Source: Fibrobacter sp. UBA4297 (GTDB taxonomy: Bacteria; Fibrobacterota; Fibrobacteria; Fibrobacterales; Fibrobacteraceae). Taken from it: a stretch of DNA of 64,000 nucleotides. Numbering within the stretch: position 1 is the first letter of the stretch; the number at the start of each line of letters is the position of its first letter. This document shows positions 35,101 to 50,100 of this stretch, in pieces. The notes under the pieces were generated by a model. That model did not search any database and had not been told where the DNA came from. It was given only the letters and a program-made list of their open reading frames with translations. Location of the stretch: positions 1-64,000 of the forward strand of contig NZ_DGUZ01000007.1 of the NCBI RefSeq assembly GCF_002394865.1. Direction: 5' to 3'. The position numbers were made by a program, and so were the translations under genes.

Positions 35101-38100
35101 ACTGTTAAACAAAATGACTATTATGTAACCTATGAAGTCGGGGCATCTCGTACATTTGATACCGATTTGTATATAAACCTTGTTGACCCAAATAAAAATG
35201 CTTCTGACGATGATTATAAACTTGGGACGATTATAGTTAATGCTGGGAACGAACTATCTGAAACAACAACTTATAATGTTGTTAATGGAAATGGTAAGAA
35301 ATCTGATTTTGCGTCAGCTTACTACACGTCAGATGGGCAACTTTATATCACTTCAAAAAAAGAGTTTAATATAGAGAAGGGTGTTGTTTATGATAAATTT
35401 AAATTGCATAAGGAAGATGGTTCGTGTGAAAATATTATAACGAAATCATCAGGTGGCGATGCCTTTGCAGAATTGAAACTTACGGGTTCCAATTTGCAAA
35501 CTATGTATAAATGCTCAGAAAAAGATGGTAAATGGGAAATTTATTATATTACATCTGATAATTCTAAAGCTTATGAGTCCATTACTATAAAGAAAGATGT
35601 TCTAAATGAACTTTCCAAAGCTGGATTTATAGTAAGTAATGGCTCGGATTTGAAAAATCAAATTAATGAATATTTATCCCTGCAAAAAGATACGTATAAT
35701 AAAAATGATTTATTAAATGATATTGCTGAATTAGGTACAAAACTTGCAAATGGTCGTTCCATTATGAACACCTTTGGTTTGTATGTTGTTGATGTAAATG
35801 GAACTGAGATTGTATTTGGATGTGATCCTAGATTGATTCAGGGCTATTCGGCTGATGAAAAGGGTAAAGTAAAAATTCTACATTACCTTTTGTGTGACGA
35901 TAGTAAGGCATGTACTTATATGCGTATTTCTGGAAATATCACACCATCGATGAATACGGTAGGATTACAAGGCGCTTTTGTCTACGAAAAAGGTAAAGAT
36001 CCTCTGAAGGCAGAATTTGTCAAATTTGATAAAGATGTTTTGTATGAATCAGAGTCTGCTGCAGTGTCTGCAAAAAATAGTTCTTTATCTGCAATACCTA
36101 GTTCTTTGAATGGGAAAGTTACTTACGTAGTCGAAAAAGTTGAGAAAACAGTAATATTAAGTGATGATAAAACTGAAACGAAGAAATATTGGATTCTTTC
36201 TTTACAGAGTAATGATGATACATATGCTGTAGAAATGAGTGACCGAATTTTGCAAATTGATGTCGGTCGAAATAAAATTTATCTTAATGTAGAAAAATGT
36301 TTGACGGTAGCAAATCTTGCTGATACGATAAAAAATACTTTAGAATGTTATGAGAAAGATACTGGTTATGATGATTTGAAAAATATCAGTTCCGTATCTG
36401 TTGTTGATGGATGTATTGTTTTTACCGCAACTGATAGTGTTGAAATAAAAATTTATAATAATGAAAGTAGTGTTATTTCTTTAGATAAAAAACGAAGTGA
36501 TTTCACTATTGGCGATGTAGAAATTGATTTCCAAGAGTGCGTGAAAACTTTGAATTTAGATGACGGTACATCCTCAAATCAACAAGAATCAACTATTGCC
36601 AATCTCTTGAAAGCCATAAATGAGAGTAAAGATCCTAAAGATAATAAAGAAGTTAAAGAAAAGTTTGAAATAGAACTTGTTGGTGACCATTTTGAGATTT
36701 ATAGAAAAGACGGAAAAAATGAAGCATTTACGATTAAAGCTGTTGGAACGAGTAAGGCTCTTGAATGGCTTGGTTTTACTTCTGGTCAATGTGCTAAGGA
36801 TGTAAATGGTACTTATAAACTTGTTGGAAACTCCTTGGTGGGCATTGATTGGACGAATGCGATTAAATTAGAAGAAATAAAGTTGCAAGCAAAATTGTCT
36901 TTTGCAATGGAAACACCAATCAATGTTGATAGAGTGAAAAATGGAAATGGTTGTGTAACATTATACATAAATGAAAATGATAAGAATGCTTACAATGCCG
37001 ATGGCTTCTTGAGAATTGGTGAAAATCCAGGTGCTAAATATTACAGAATCATTAAAGTAAATGTTGATTCGAAAACGAATAAAGTGACGTCTATTCAGGT
37101 TACTACAACTCCGTTGGGATCAAATAATTCGCAGAATATTAAAGACAGTGATTGGAAATCTGCAAAATATGTGGCAAATGCTTCTGCAACACTTGGATTC
37201 CTTGGCGTAGATGTGATTGCTGATGGTAATGCTGCAATAGATGCTTCATTTACATTGACGAAAAAAGATGAAAGTCAGACGAATTCTGATAAACCTGAAG
37301 TTTTTGGATATGAAGTGGGTGCTACACTTGAGGGGAGTGGTAGCTTTGCTATGAATGCTTATGCAGATGTGTTTGGTGAGGGGCTAAAGCTCTTTAATGC
37401 ATCTGTAGAACTTGTTAAACCGCAAGATTTGTCATCTCGAGAAAAAGCTGATAATGGAAAATTACCGGTAGATCAGCAAGAATCGGATAAGAATAATAAA
37501 ATAAGAGATTATTATCGACTTGATGCCGATTTTAAATTTGAAGCTGATTTTAATGATATTCTAAATAGCTTTAAAGAATTTTCAATTGAAAAACTTTTTG
37601 TAATTCTTGAAAATGTTATCAAGCGTATTGAGAGCATTACCGACAATACAAATGTCAAAATTCCTGTTATCAACAAATCTGTAAAGGATTTGGTCAGCGT
37701 AGCAAGTGATTTACGTGAAGTGATTGCTAAGCTGCGTGCTGAAAAGATTACATCGATTCAAAAGTTTGGTGACTTGTTAAATACGTATCTTGCTGATGAT
37801 AAATTTGGTCTTGCTCCACATAACACAAATAGTAAACTATTTGAATTGGTTCCTGTGTATGAGTCAAATAAGTTTAAGGAATTAGAATTCCGCTTTGATA
37901 TTCAGAAAGCATTTAAAGTGCGCCATCGATTTGATTTTGGAGGTTCGACTAGTGGAATTAGTGGTAATGCTGATTTAGATGTTTCTGGTGATTTCTGGTT
38001 TAACCTTTCTGCAACGCTTGATTTTTCGAAGGGCTTTGACCTGTCTTTAAAGGATGGTATTGCATTTGGCGCCAATGTTGCTATTTCGGGTGATAAACTC

Positions 38101-41100
38101 AGGTTTGATTTGGGAATCAATGCTGGGGATCAAAGCTTATTGAGTAACTTGATTTCTGTGGGATCAAAGGATAATGCGGCGTTTATCTATGCTCAGGTTG
38201 GTTTGTTGGGAACAGTAAAGCCCAATGGTAGTGATGTTAAAATTTCTAGTGGTGATGATGGTTTCAAGATTGATTATACACTTCCTGTAGCCATTTTTGG
38301 TAAACTTCCTGTTTATGCATGTAACATGTCGCTTGGTGATGTGTTTATAGGCAAGTATTTAGAAAATGGTAAAAAAGTTGTATTTAATGAATATAATGAT
38401 TTCATAACTGCAAGAGATAATGTTAAGGATACTATTGAAGCTTATTTAACATCCTATTTAGCAGATCCTCAAAATACCAAAATTGGTGATTCTTTGTATG
38501 ATTTGAAACCGTCGAGTGAAGATGCTTTTGGCGTTGGAATAAGGACTGGTCGGGAAACCGATGACGCTCGTAAAGATTTAGATAAAAAACTTATAGTTGA
38601 TTTTTCTAAAGCATATGAAGAAATAAGTAAGCTTGCAAACTTTGCAAACTTGGATTGGTTTAGTAAAATTAAGCTTGCTGTTGCTGGGTTGAACAACCTG
38701 TTCGAAATGCTCGAAAGTGGCATGAATAGCAATATGGGTAGCAAACTTAAGTCTGTTCCTGTGTTGGGTTCTGCGCTGAGTTCTGGTGTAGACTTCTTAA
38801 GCGTGTTGAGAGATAAGGTTTTGGATCCATTCTCGAAGTTTGTCTATGAATCGACTGGGCTTACTGCAGAAATGGTTGCCAAGAAGATGAACTTGTTGTT
38901 GAATGATTATCTGCTTAATGTCAATATTGATGATAAAGATGACTATTACTTTAATTGGAATAATCAGAACGATAATAAATGGATTCAGTCAGGAAATGGT
39001 GGTAAGGGTACATGGTACCGTAGTGATGATGAATCTGCAGAATGGTTCTTCAATTTGGGCGGTAAGTACAATTATGGTAAATCGATTGATTTTGATTTAG
39101 GCTTGCCTGGACTTGGACTTTCTTCTAATGCAGGCTTGGATCTTTCTCTTTCGTGGGCGCTTGAATTTGGTTTTGGCATTTCTAGAGAAAAAGGCTTCTA
39201 TTTTATCTTTGGCGATGGTGATGAACTTACTGTTAAAGCCTACGCCTCTTTGAATGGCGAAATTGAAGGCTCTTTGGCTGGGCTTGGACTTAAGTTAGTT
39301 ACCACCGGGGAGGATAATCGTCAAGCCGCAATCGAACTTGATTTTGGTGTCGATTTAAATAAAAATCTAAGTGGATTTAAGACGGTATATAATGCAGATT
39401 CTGGTTCGGGGCCTAAATTGAAGGCTGAAGATGGAAAATTGCCAACAAAGTTAACTGATACGCAAATTCAAGAATTAAATAGTTCTGTTGGAAATGAAGG
39501 CTCTGTTTCTAAAAAAATAGTTTCTAGCAGAGGATATGGCTCTGTTTCTGTTTCTAACGCGTTTACAAAAATTGATTTTGATTATAGCGCTAGTGTAAAC
39601 ATTGTTGCAGGTATTACAGTTGGCATTACCAAGGATTTGGATCGCGATACTCCGAAATTCCCGAATATTTGCGGCCGATTTGAATTTGAATGGAGTTTGG
39701 ATTCATCTAATGATGATGATTCTGCTATAAAAAAACTCGGATTTTATGGTCTTTCCCTTGATATGGGCTCCTTTATTGGTGGTGTACTTGGGCCAATCAT
39801 CTCCAAGATTCAAAAGGTGATTGAACCGCTTGAACCGCTCATTGATTTCTTGACTACTCCGTTCCCGGTGCTTAAGGATTTGGGAATCAAGATGACTCCG
39901 CTTGACCTTGCTAAGAAATACAGTAAGGGCAAGTTTGATGATAGGATGATTTACGCCATTAAGGATTTGATTGCTGTTTCTAAGACAATTTCAGCAATTA
40001 ACGGTAAGGGCTTGTCTATTAATTTGGGGGATTTTGCGCTTGTTGATAATGATTTATTGAAAAAGGAAGATCGTGAATTTGCGAAGGGATTTTTAGATGG
40101 ACAAACATCGAATTCTGCATTCGATGAAAATAAAATGAAGACGTATGCAGGGTCTCTTAAGGGGGGGGATATTGAAGAAAAAGCCAATAAGGAGCTAAAA
40201 AAACAGGGCCTAAATATGGAGGGCTCTGGTTCATGGACGTTTATTTGGAATAAACCATCTGACATCTTTAAGCTTTTGTTGGGTGAAGACATTGATCTTG
40301 TTACATACAGAATGCCTGAACTCTGTTTTAACTTTGACTGGAGTACGTTTGTACGTATTTGGGGCCCGCTGGGTGCTCGTATAGGGGTTAATTTCAGTGC
40401 ATCTATTCAGCTTGGCTTTGGGTATGATACGCTTGGAATTCGCCAGTGGGTCAAGAGTGATTACAAGGATTATGGTAGATTGCTCAATGGCTTCTATGTG
40501 GCTGATAAGGACGAGAAGGGTGTTGATATCAATGAACTTTCGTTCTACGGCGGTCTTACGGCGTCTGCTGAATTAAATGCTGGTATTTCTGCCGGTGTTG
40601 GCGGCGGTGTTGGTATTAATGTGGGCTTTAACCTTTATGACCCGAATCAGGATGGAAAGGTTCGCCTTAGCGAAATGGGCCAAATTATCAAGGAAGATGG
40701 CTTGTTTGGCTTGTTCGATGTTAACGGAAAGATTACTGCAAAGCTGTATGCATACGTTGATTTGCTCTTCTATACCAAGAAGTGGAATATTACGGGTGAC
40801 ATAACGCTCTTCAAGTTCGACTATAAGCATTCTACAGTCCCTGTGATGGCATCGAGAACAGAAAAGGGCGATGTTGTTGCTCACGTTGGCCCGAATGCAA
40901 GTGATAGAATCTCGACTAATGATTTGAATCCGACGCTTACAGATGGCGATGAAAAACTTGAACTTACTTTGGACGGCAAAAAAGTAAAGTGGACTGATAG
41001 TAAGTACGAGACTGTTGAAGGTGATGGTAAACTGATTATTGATGCCGGTGCTGGTAACGATAAGATCAAGCTCACTGGAAATGCTGACTTTGATATTGAA

Positions 41101-44100
41101 ATCATGGGCGGTGATGGCGACGATGTCATTGACTTGTCCGGGTTAGATATGAAGAATAATCATGTTGTTGTCATTTGGGGTGGTGCTGGAAATGACACCA
41201 TCTTTGGTGCAAAAACTGGCATGAATATCATCTTTGGTGATGGTGGGTATAAACCGACCGACGAAGAAAAAGAAAAACTTATAAAGTTTGGCGATGGCTA
41301 TTATTATGAAGGACGTGTAGAATCTGGTATTGCCGGTAATGATACCATTGTTGGCGGATCTGGTAACGATATTATATTCGGTGGTGTGGGGGATGATAAA
41401 ATCGATGGTGGCGCTGGTAAAGACTATCTCTTTGGTGATGGTGGACGAGTTGTTTTTGAAAATGATAAAATTACAAAGATCGACCGTACTGACATCAGTG
41501 CAGATGGTGGTCACGATGTAATTCTTGGTGGTGCTGATAACGATGTTATTTATGGCGGTTCTGGCAACGATCATATTGATGGCGGTTCTGGGCAAGATGT
41601 CATTTATGGTGAACGTGGTCATGATATAATTCTCGGCGGTTCGGATAAGGATACAATCCGCGGTGGTTCCGGTCATGATATAATCTTCGGTGACACGATT
41701 ACAAGTGATGTCGAAATTGGTGATTTGTTTAATACGAAGTTCTTCAGTGAAGAATTTAGAACCGCTCAATTTGAAAAAGATTCTTTGATTTCTAAGTCGG
41801 AATTTGAATTCAGTGCAAAAAATTATGATGATAAAAATGTTTCGATTAAATTTGATTCTGCAACTGGCACAGGTGTAGACTATATCTATGGTGAAGAAGG
41901 TGATGATCTAATTTTCGGTGATAGTGCAACTGATGCTGGTGCAGGCGACGTTATTGAAGGTGGTATTGGTAATGATATCATTGATGGTAATGGTGGTGAC
42001 GATACCATTAGCGGTGGCATTGATAATGATATTATCTACGGTGGCGTAGACAATGATATTATTGATGGTGGTGCTGGTAATGATAGCTTGTATGGTGATA
42101 AGGGCATAAATGATTATGGTACATTGGGTACCGCTTTTGCCGGTGAACAGATTACTTTTGGCGAAAATATTGGCCTTCTTGACAAGATTTATAAAAATGC
42201 AGAAAGTCTCAGCACTGGTGGCAATGACAAGATTATGACGGGTCCGGGTATGGACTTTGTTGATGGCCAGGGGGGAAGTGACCAAATAATTGTCAACTTG
42301 ATGGGTGAATGCGAAACGAACTACGCTAATATCACGGATACTGGTACAGGTGAATTTGATACGGATACACTTACCATCGAGGGTACGGAATATAATGACA
42401 ACTTGCTCATGCGAATGAACAAGGATGAGTCTCTAGGTTTTGTGGCTCTGTTGCCGGAAAATAATCTTACTCCGGGTGAAGTTGGTAACGAAAATATTGA
42501 GCGTGTGAACTTTACTAATGGCATTGATATTGTCAACTTGAATGCCAATGGTGGTGACGATAAAATTACCATCGATGGTACGGCTAAGGTAACGAATGTT
42601 GATGGCGGTGCGGGAATGGATACTTTCCAAATTGGCCAGTTGTACAATTCCAAGCGTGATGCTGGAACGCAAGGTATTGCTCTTGATGATGGATTTAATA
42701 CGATTCAGACCGATAAAGAAAAATTCTTGAGCGATGGTGTTACCGCTGGTACGTCGTTAAACATTGAAGGTGGTGTTGAAAACGATTCGTTTACATCGTT
42801 GCATAATGCCGGTCTTTTGAGTATGGCTGGTGGTAGAGGCAATGATACATTCTCTATCTATAATTACGTTAAAAAGCCCGAAAATGGTCAAACTGAAGGT
42901 GAACCTATTTACAGCGCGGCTATGTCTGTTGATGGTGGTGCTGGTGATGATAAGTTAAATATTGCCGGTACGACTGGGGACGATACTGTAATCATTTCTA
43001 AGGAAGGCTTGCTTAGTAATTCTGTTGGTGTTAAGGTTGCTGGCGTTGAGACTAGTAATTTTGATGCCGGCGCAGGAGATGATATATTCCATGTTATTGG
43101 AAATAATGAGGGTGAGACTACTCTTATTAACGGAGGTCATGGCAATGATACAGTATCTGTTGGTGGACTTGACCAGTCTGAAACGCTCCGTAGCGCTGAT
43201 AATGATGGACAGACGAATTATTTGAATTATAAGATATTAACGAGTGATTCTAATGAATTGTCGAAGGATCAAAAAGACGCTATTGACGTAGATGTTCGTG
43301 GTGGCGTTATTTATAATGAAAAATTCACCATTCTGGATACAAGTAATGAGCCGACTGTATTCTATACTTTGTCTGACAATTTCATTAATCTTGATAATTT
43401 AACCATTGATGAAGGTAAAGAAGGCGTCTTCTATATTGGTTACTCCGGTAATTTGAATGGTGGTGAAATTACTGTTCATTTGACTGTTCCTATGCTTTCG
43501 TCGACAGCCGTGCAGCGTGGTGATAGGGGTATCCTTATTGCTAAAGATGAGACAAACGTTGTTTATAAAAAAGAGCTAGACATTAAATTGAAGGAAGATT
43601 GCCGAACTGTAAAGATTCGTGTTAAAGCCCTTTCTGATGAAGTTCTTGAAGAAACTGTGATGTCTTCTATTGCTGTTGAAAGTGTCTTTAATAACCAAAA
43701 ACTAACTCGTTCAGTGAATACAATTTCTGTGAATGTTGTAGATGATGGTAAGCATGCTGCAAATGAATATGAAAAACTATTTACAAGAACGGATGAGTTT
43801 ATTGTTCAAGAAGCCGAAATCCATCTTGGAGAATTTGCTGAAAAGTTTGATTGGAATGAAGGTGTAATCTATGTTTCTGTAAAGGAAGATGGTAGAACTC
43901 TTGCTGAAGGTGAAAACGCTGATTATACTGTAGCTGATGGAATTCTTAAATTAAACAATTTGACAGCTTTTGAAAAACAGACGTTGCTTGTGAATTATCG
44001 TTCTGATTCCATGCGATTGGATGGATCAAAACTGCGTTTGATTTATGATAATCTTGACGTAAATACAATCAAGATTGAATATGAAAATGATCTTGTGAAT

Positions 44101-47100
44101 ACAAAGGACGCTAGTGCTCCAAACGCTGAAATATATTATGCTTTGAATGGAGATGGCTTAGTATTCTTTAATAAGTCTAATAATCGCCTTATTTCGTTAC
44201 ATGGAACTGTGAAAATTTCACATGCCGATAATAAAGAATATGCCAAACTGCCGGAAAATGCTGGTTTAGGTTCGCAGAATCCATCCACTCAGGATTGTGT
44301 ACTGAAGTTTGAAGCTGTTGATAACAATACTCCTTATTCTCATGTATTGGCTGAAAAGTTTACAAAGACAACTACAGAAGTTGTTGATGGTAAGACTGTC
44401 AATAAAGATGTTGATGAAGATAACACAACGTGGAATTCTACAACGTATTCTGTAAATTATGATGGTCCAATTGCAGATGGAAAAACTGTATATGTTAAGG
44501 TTTATGCATCTGAAGTTGTTTCTGAAAAGGATAAGCCTAAGGCAACTCAACTCGGAATATGGAATGGAAAGGAGTTTGTTGATTCTATTGTTCTCGAATT
44601 TAATAACGAAAATCAAAAGAAACAAACTTTGACCATTATTGCAAAATCTGATAAAATTGCGGAAGAATATGGTTGGACTACTGTAGACGAAAAGTCAAAT
44701 CTTATTAGTGATGTCGAAGGTTCTGTCTATGCTTATGGTGAAGGAACTTCCATGAAGGCAGACTTTGACAATCCTGAGGTTCTTGAGTATAATCATCATT
44801 TTAAGGATGGCGAAAGTATTGTAAACGCTTCCGAACACAATGAAAAGAATTCTTACGATGTAAGTGGAATGGGTAAAGTCGTAAAGATTGATGGAAAAAC
44901 AGTTGTGTTTGATGGAAGTAATGCTGGAGGCTTGAAAATACATGATACCATTAAGATTGTAATGGGTGATTTTGAATCTAAGTGGCTCCGTGTTGAAGAT
45001 ATCAATCCAAGTAAAGATGGCGTAATTGATACTAGTAAGGGTGGAAATGTTACCCTGACGTTAAATGAGGTTGTTGAAGGCTTTGATGGAAATGAAGTCT
45101 ATGTGATGTTCTCTGGCCCGAAGGATTATCTCTTTACTTCGGAAGCTGATAATACGGATCGAATCTTTGTGAATAATCAAGATTCTGATAAGAATGCCAA
45201 TAGTGCTCTTAGTTCGTTCTCTCAAAATGGTGTTGTTGATGAACAATCTACTAAGTTTACTCATGGTGAACTTAAGGGTGAGATTGTTGCCAATCACTTT
45301 GAATTCGGCGAGTACAATCTTGGCTCTGGTGTAGATAATGTCAATATTGACAAGACTCATTATCGTAATGACGGTTTCCAGACCTTTACTGTTGTGAATA
45401 CGGGCAAGGGCGACGATACTATTAATGTCGACAGCTATAAGAATGAAACTGATGGTCTGCTTGTCGTTAATGCCGAAGAAGGAAATGACCACGTTTATGC
45501 TCCGAATCCTGAATTGAATTTGGGCGAGGATGCTATAAATAAGGATGGCATGGTTGTCATTGGTGGTGACGGCGAAGATGTTATTAATGTTGGTCGTGGC
45601 GTGATTGCATTCGGCGATAAGGGTAATATCCAGTATAAGAATGCTAAGGGTGAAGTCGTTACGAATTTGGGTTATGAAGAAGTTGATGAAGATAACGTAA
45701 AGACTGGCAAACTTATTCGTACCAAAATATCCAAGGATCCAAAAACAAAGGAACTTCAAAAGCAGACTGATGGCATTGTCCGTGGTGCAACCTCTATTAA
45801 ATCTGTAATGGATGAGGAAGGTGCTCATGACGAAATCACTGCAGGCGGAACAAACAGTATTGTCATTGGCGGTGCTGATGAGGATACTATTTCTGTTGGC
45901 GGTGATAACAATGTTGTCCTTGGTGATAACGGCGAAATTGTTTATATTACAAATGAAAGCTTGACCGCTAAGTGGAATGATTCGGAAAAGCCTTCTGTTA
46001 AGCTGAAACATGTCAAGACTACGAGTGACGATGTTGGTGCTGAGGATACAATCACTATCTCGGGTAATAGCAATGTTGCCATGGGTGGTGCCGCCAATGA
46101 TACTATAACCATTGGTTCAGAGGATGAAAAGGATCCTGATGCAACAGAACAATCTGTTTCTGAAGAAAATTCCACTGGAAACGCAAACGTTGTTCTTGGC
46201 GATGGTGGTGTCTATGAATATGATAAACCAACCAATACAGTAACGGTTCATACATCAAGAGAAGAAAAAAATGGTCAGGTTGTCATTTATGGTGACAAGG
46301 ATGAAATTAAAATCTATGGCGGTCACAATACCGTAATGGGTGGTGCTGCTGGAGATGACATTGACATCTATGGTGCTGACAATATTGTTCTTGGTGACGG
46401 CGGTATTGCTGTTCGCGATGATAACAAGAATGTTGCTGAATCTATCAAGTCTGTGCAGACAACGGATGATTCTGAAGGAGGTGTAGATAACATCAATGTT
46501 TGGGGCGGTGATAATACCGTCATGGGCGGCGCAGAAGGTGATAAAATCAATATTGGTGGAAATCTAGAGAAGGAAGGTGAAGAAGACAAGTCTATTGTAC
46601 TCAGCAACAATAACGTTGTCCTTGGTGATGGCGGTAAGTATGAACGACAAAGCTCCAATTCGAAGAAGATTGAGACAACGCATGATAGTATTGGCGGTGT
46701 AGATACCATTAATATCTATGGTGGCTATAATACTGTTATGGGTGGTGCTGTTGGTGATACGATTAACATCGGTATTGCTGGTCAGCCGAATAGTGGAACC
46801 AATAACATTATTCTTGGCGATGGTGGCCAATATATTGATAAGCCTACAGAAACGACTGTCCAGACGACGAGCGATGCTACTGGCGGTGTTGATACAATCC
46901 ATGTCTATGGTGGTAGCAATGTTGTCATGGGCGGTGCTGAAGGCGATGAAATATTTATCGGTACTTCGGAAAGCGTGAAGAGCGATAACAACGTAGTTCT
47001 TGGTGATGGTGGTAAGTACAATCTCAAGAAGGATGTTTCTCTCGAAATCCGCACTACCAGTAATGAAGTTGGTGGTACAGATACCATTGAAATCCATGGC

Positions 47101-50100
47101 GGTAAAAATACTGTTATGGGAGGCTTCAAGAATGATGATATTGATATCTTCGGTAACGATAACGTTGTTCTCGGTGATGGCGGTATAGCTAATTACGATA
47201 AGCACCCTGAAGTTGTTAAGGATAATACCAGTGTTAATGCTGGTCTTACCAAGGTCGAAACAACTGCTGATAAAATTGTAGTTGAATACGCTGATCCTGA
47301 TAAGCCGAATGATGAAGGTAAGCGCCTGAACGATGATATCGATATTTATGGTGACAAAAATATCGTTATGGGTGGTGTCGATGGAGATCGTATTGATATT
47401 GATGGTGCAGACAACGTTGTCGTTGGTGATGCCGGTGTCTATACGGTTCGTGAAAATTGCTTGACGGTCGAAACGAAGAGTGAACCGTTTGGTGGCCATG
47501 ACATCATCACTACGGGTGACGGCAAGAATACGATTCTTGGTGGTACAGATGTTGACGAAATCACTACTGGAAACGGTAATGACATTATCGTTGGTGACGG
47601 TGGCTTGGTTATCATGGACAATGACCATAACCCGCTCATTGTGACGAACTCCGGCAAGAATGTTGCCGAAGAAAATGAGGAAACAAAGTCTGCTGGTGGT
47701 GATATCATCATAACAGCTGGTGGTGATAACGTTATCTTCGGTGGTCTTGGTGAAGACAAGATTACGTCTGGTAACGGTGAAGATGTCGTGTTTGGCGATA
47801 ACGGCTATGCGACATTCCGTGGAAATGCTGGCTTGGCAAATGATTTGCACGAAAAGTTCACTGATCTTAAGGATGTGTTTACGTTCGAAAATGCTCCTGA
47901 AGTTCGTGATTCTGCTACGCTTAGCTTCAATTTCCAGGGCCCTGCCCAATGGGGTATTGGCGCTAACGAACAGGCTGGCGTGCTAACTGAAAGTGAAAAT
48001 CATCGTGTTGGCAATTGGAATAATATTAAGACTCCGTCTGGCCAAGAAGCTGGTACATACGGCAATGATGACAAGGAATTGGTCTACTTTGACGATGGTT
48101 CGCGTGCAAGTGCCGTGAGCGTGACTTATGGTGCCTCTGAATCTCACCGCGTTAAGACATCTGATGGAGTCAATATCCGCTTGCATGGCTATGACCAGTC
48201 TCAGTTTGTGACTAGCTCGAATCCGGGTGATGTAAACTTGATGAAGAGCGGTCTTGAAATCAGCGGCAATAACGCTCGCAATACGCTCTTGACGCAGATT
48301 GATGGTCTTGACCAGTATTTCACAGAATACGATGTGATTGTCTATTTGGATATGGTCCGTGAAAACTCCATGCCCGAACATAGTGTTCGTATGGTTACGT
48401 TGTTCATCGATACTTTTGATGAAGATGGTAACTGGGTGAGCAAGGAATTTGACCGCTTCTATGTCAACGATCCAGATAATAATACGTTTAATGGTTCTTG
48501 GACTGTTGCAACGGGTAAGTCTGTAGAGACTGCGATTGTTTCTAACTGTGTTATCTTCAAGTCGTTTACTGATGCTAATGGTGTTGTTCATACTTTGAGT
48601 GGTGACCGTTTCCATGTCGAAATTACGGACCCGCTGAATGGTACGAATGGTAAGGATCGTGCAGGTATTGCAGGTATCCAAGTTTGTGGTAAACTCCACA
48701 AGCAAGATGTCGCAGCCTCTACGGATATCGATTATGGTAGCAAGGACACGATAAAAACAAGTGGCGGTGACGATATTGTTGTTGGCGGTACTGGTAGCGA
48801 TGAGATTACGACTTATGGCGACGAGTACTACGGAATTGACGATTTCGATGTCGTGTTTGGCGATAATGCCAAGATTTTGCTCACTGACCGTGATAGTAAG
48901 GATTCTACGGCTTCGACGCTGACGCATGCGGAATCGATTGCTGCAACGAACTATACTGCAAATTACGACGATATTATCAATACTGGTGACGGTAACGATG
49001 TTGTCGTTGGCGGTATTGGTCATGATGATATAAATGCTGGAGCAAAAGAAAAGGCTCAGACGACGATTGATGGCGTTACGGTTACTTCGTTCAACTTTGT
49101 AAGAGAATCTACGAATCAGTCGATGCTCCTCGAAGAGGGCGAATCTGCTGGTGTTGTTGTCGATAATCACTGGAAGAATGTGTATCTGCGCAATCATGAA
49201 ATGCGTGACCGAGCCAATGGTAACGAAACGGCTCCTGACAAAAATGATATTACATTCGACTACACTTCCATAGCTCAATGGGGTAACAACAATCCGAACG
49301 AACAGGAAGATCCTGCAATGGATGCTGATACCGGCAACAACAAGATGATGAAGACTCTTGTGATGGGCCAAAAGCTTGAAACGCTGTCGCTGTCGTTGCA
49401 TAACTTGCCGGGTTCTGAAAGCAGCCCCTGCGATGTGTATGTCTATGTGGGTGGTAAGCTTGAACATGGTGATGCTTATGATTACGTCTTTGAAATCACC
49501 GGCTCCGATAATAAGAAGTTCTATTTGAACGATTGGGCGGGCAATAGCTTTGAAGGCGATTTCAAGGAAATCACATGCACGAGCTATACTCCGGACATGC
49601 TTGTTTCTGGTGTAACGCCGAGTGTTTCAATGATTGGCAACTACGTGGTATTCCGTGGAATCAAGACTGCTGAATATACGGTACAAATTCATTGCGTACA
49701 AACTGGAGTCGGCAATCAGCAACCCAATGACATCCCGGTGTTTACGGGTGTGCAGGTTGTTTCTGGTGCAAAACGTACAGGCGATATCGCAGTTGGTGGC
49801 GATCATGACAAGGACCTTGTCTTTGGTGATGATGCCATGCTTGATTTCGATCTCGATATTCCTTTTGCGGGTAATGAAAATCTATCGGATTACAGGAACC
49901 GTGTGATTTCTGCAACATCGGTGAGTGTATCCGCTGATGCAGCAAAGAATGTCCGTACAGATGATGAAATTCATACAGGAATAGACCGCGATGTTGTCGT
50001 TGGTGGTGATGGTGCTGATATCATCAGGACTGGCGCTGGCGATGATGTAATCTTGGGTGATAATGCTTCGCTCAAGCTCGAAAATAATAACCCGATTGGC

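Noticed and set aside
47983..49467. 494-aa minus-strand frame inside the giant gene (and others at 45061 and 46564)
   Set aside because: The Ile/Thr/Asn-rich translations mirror the repeat region of the giant gene on the other strand; no start signal or domain.
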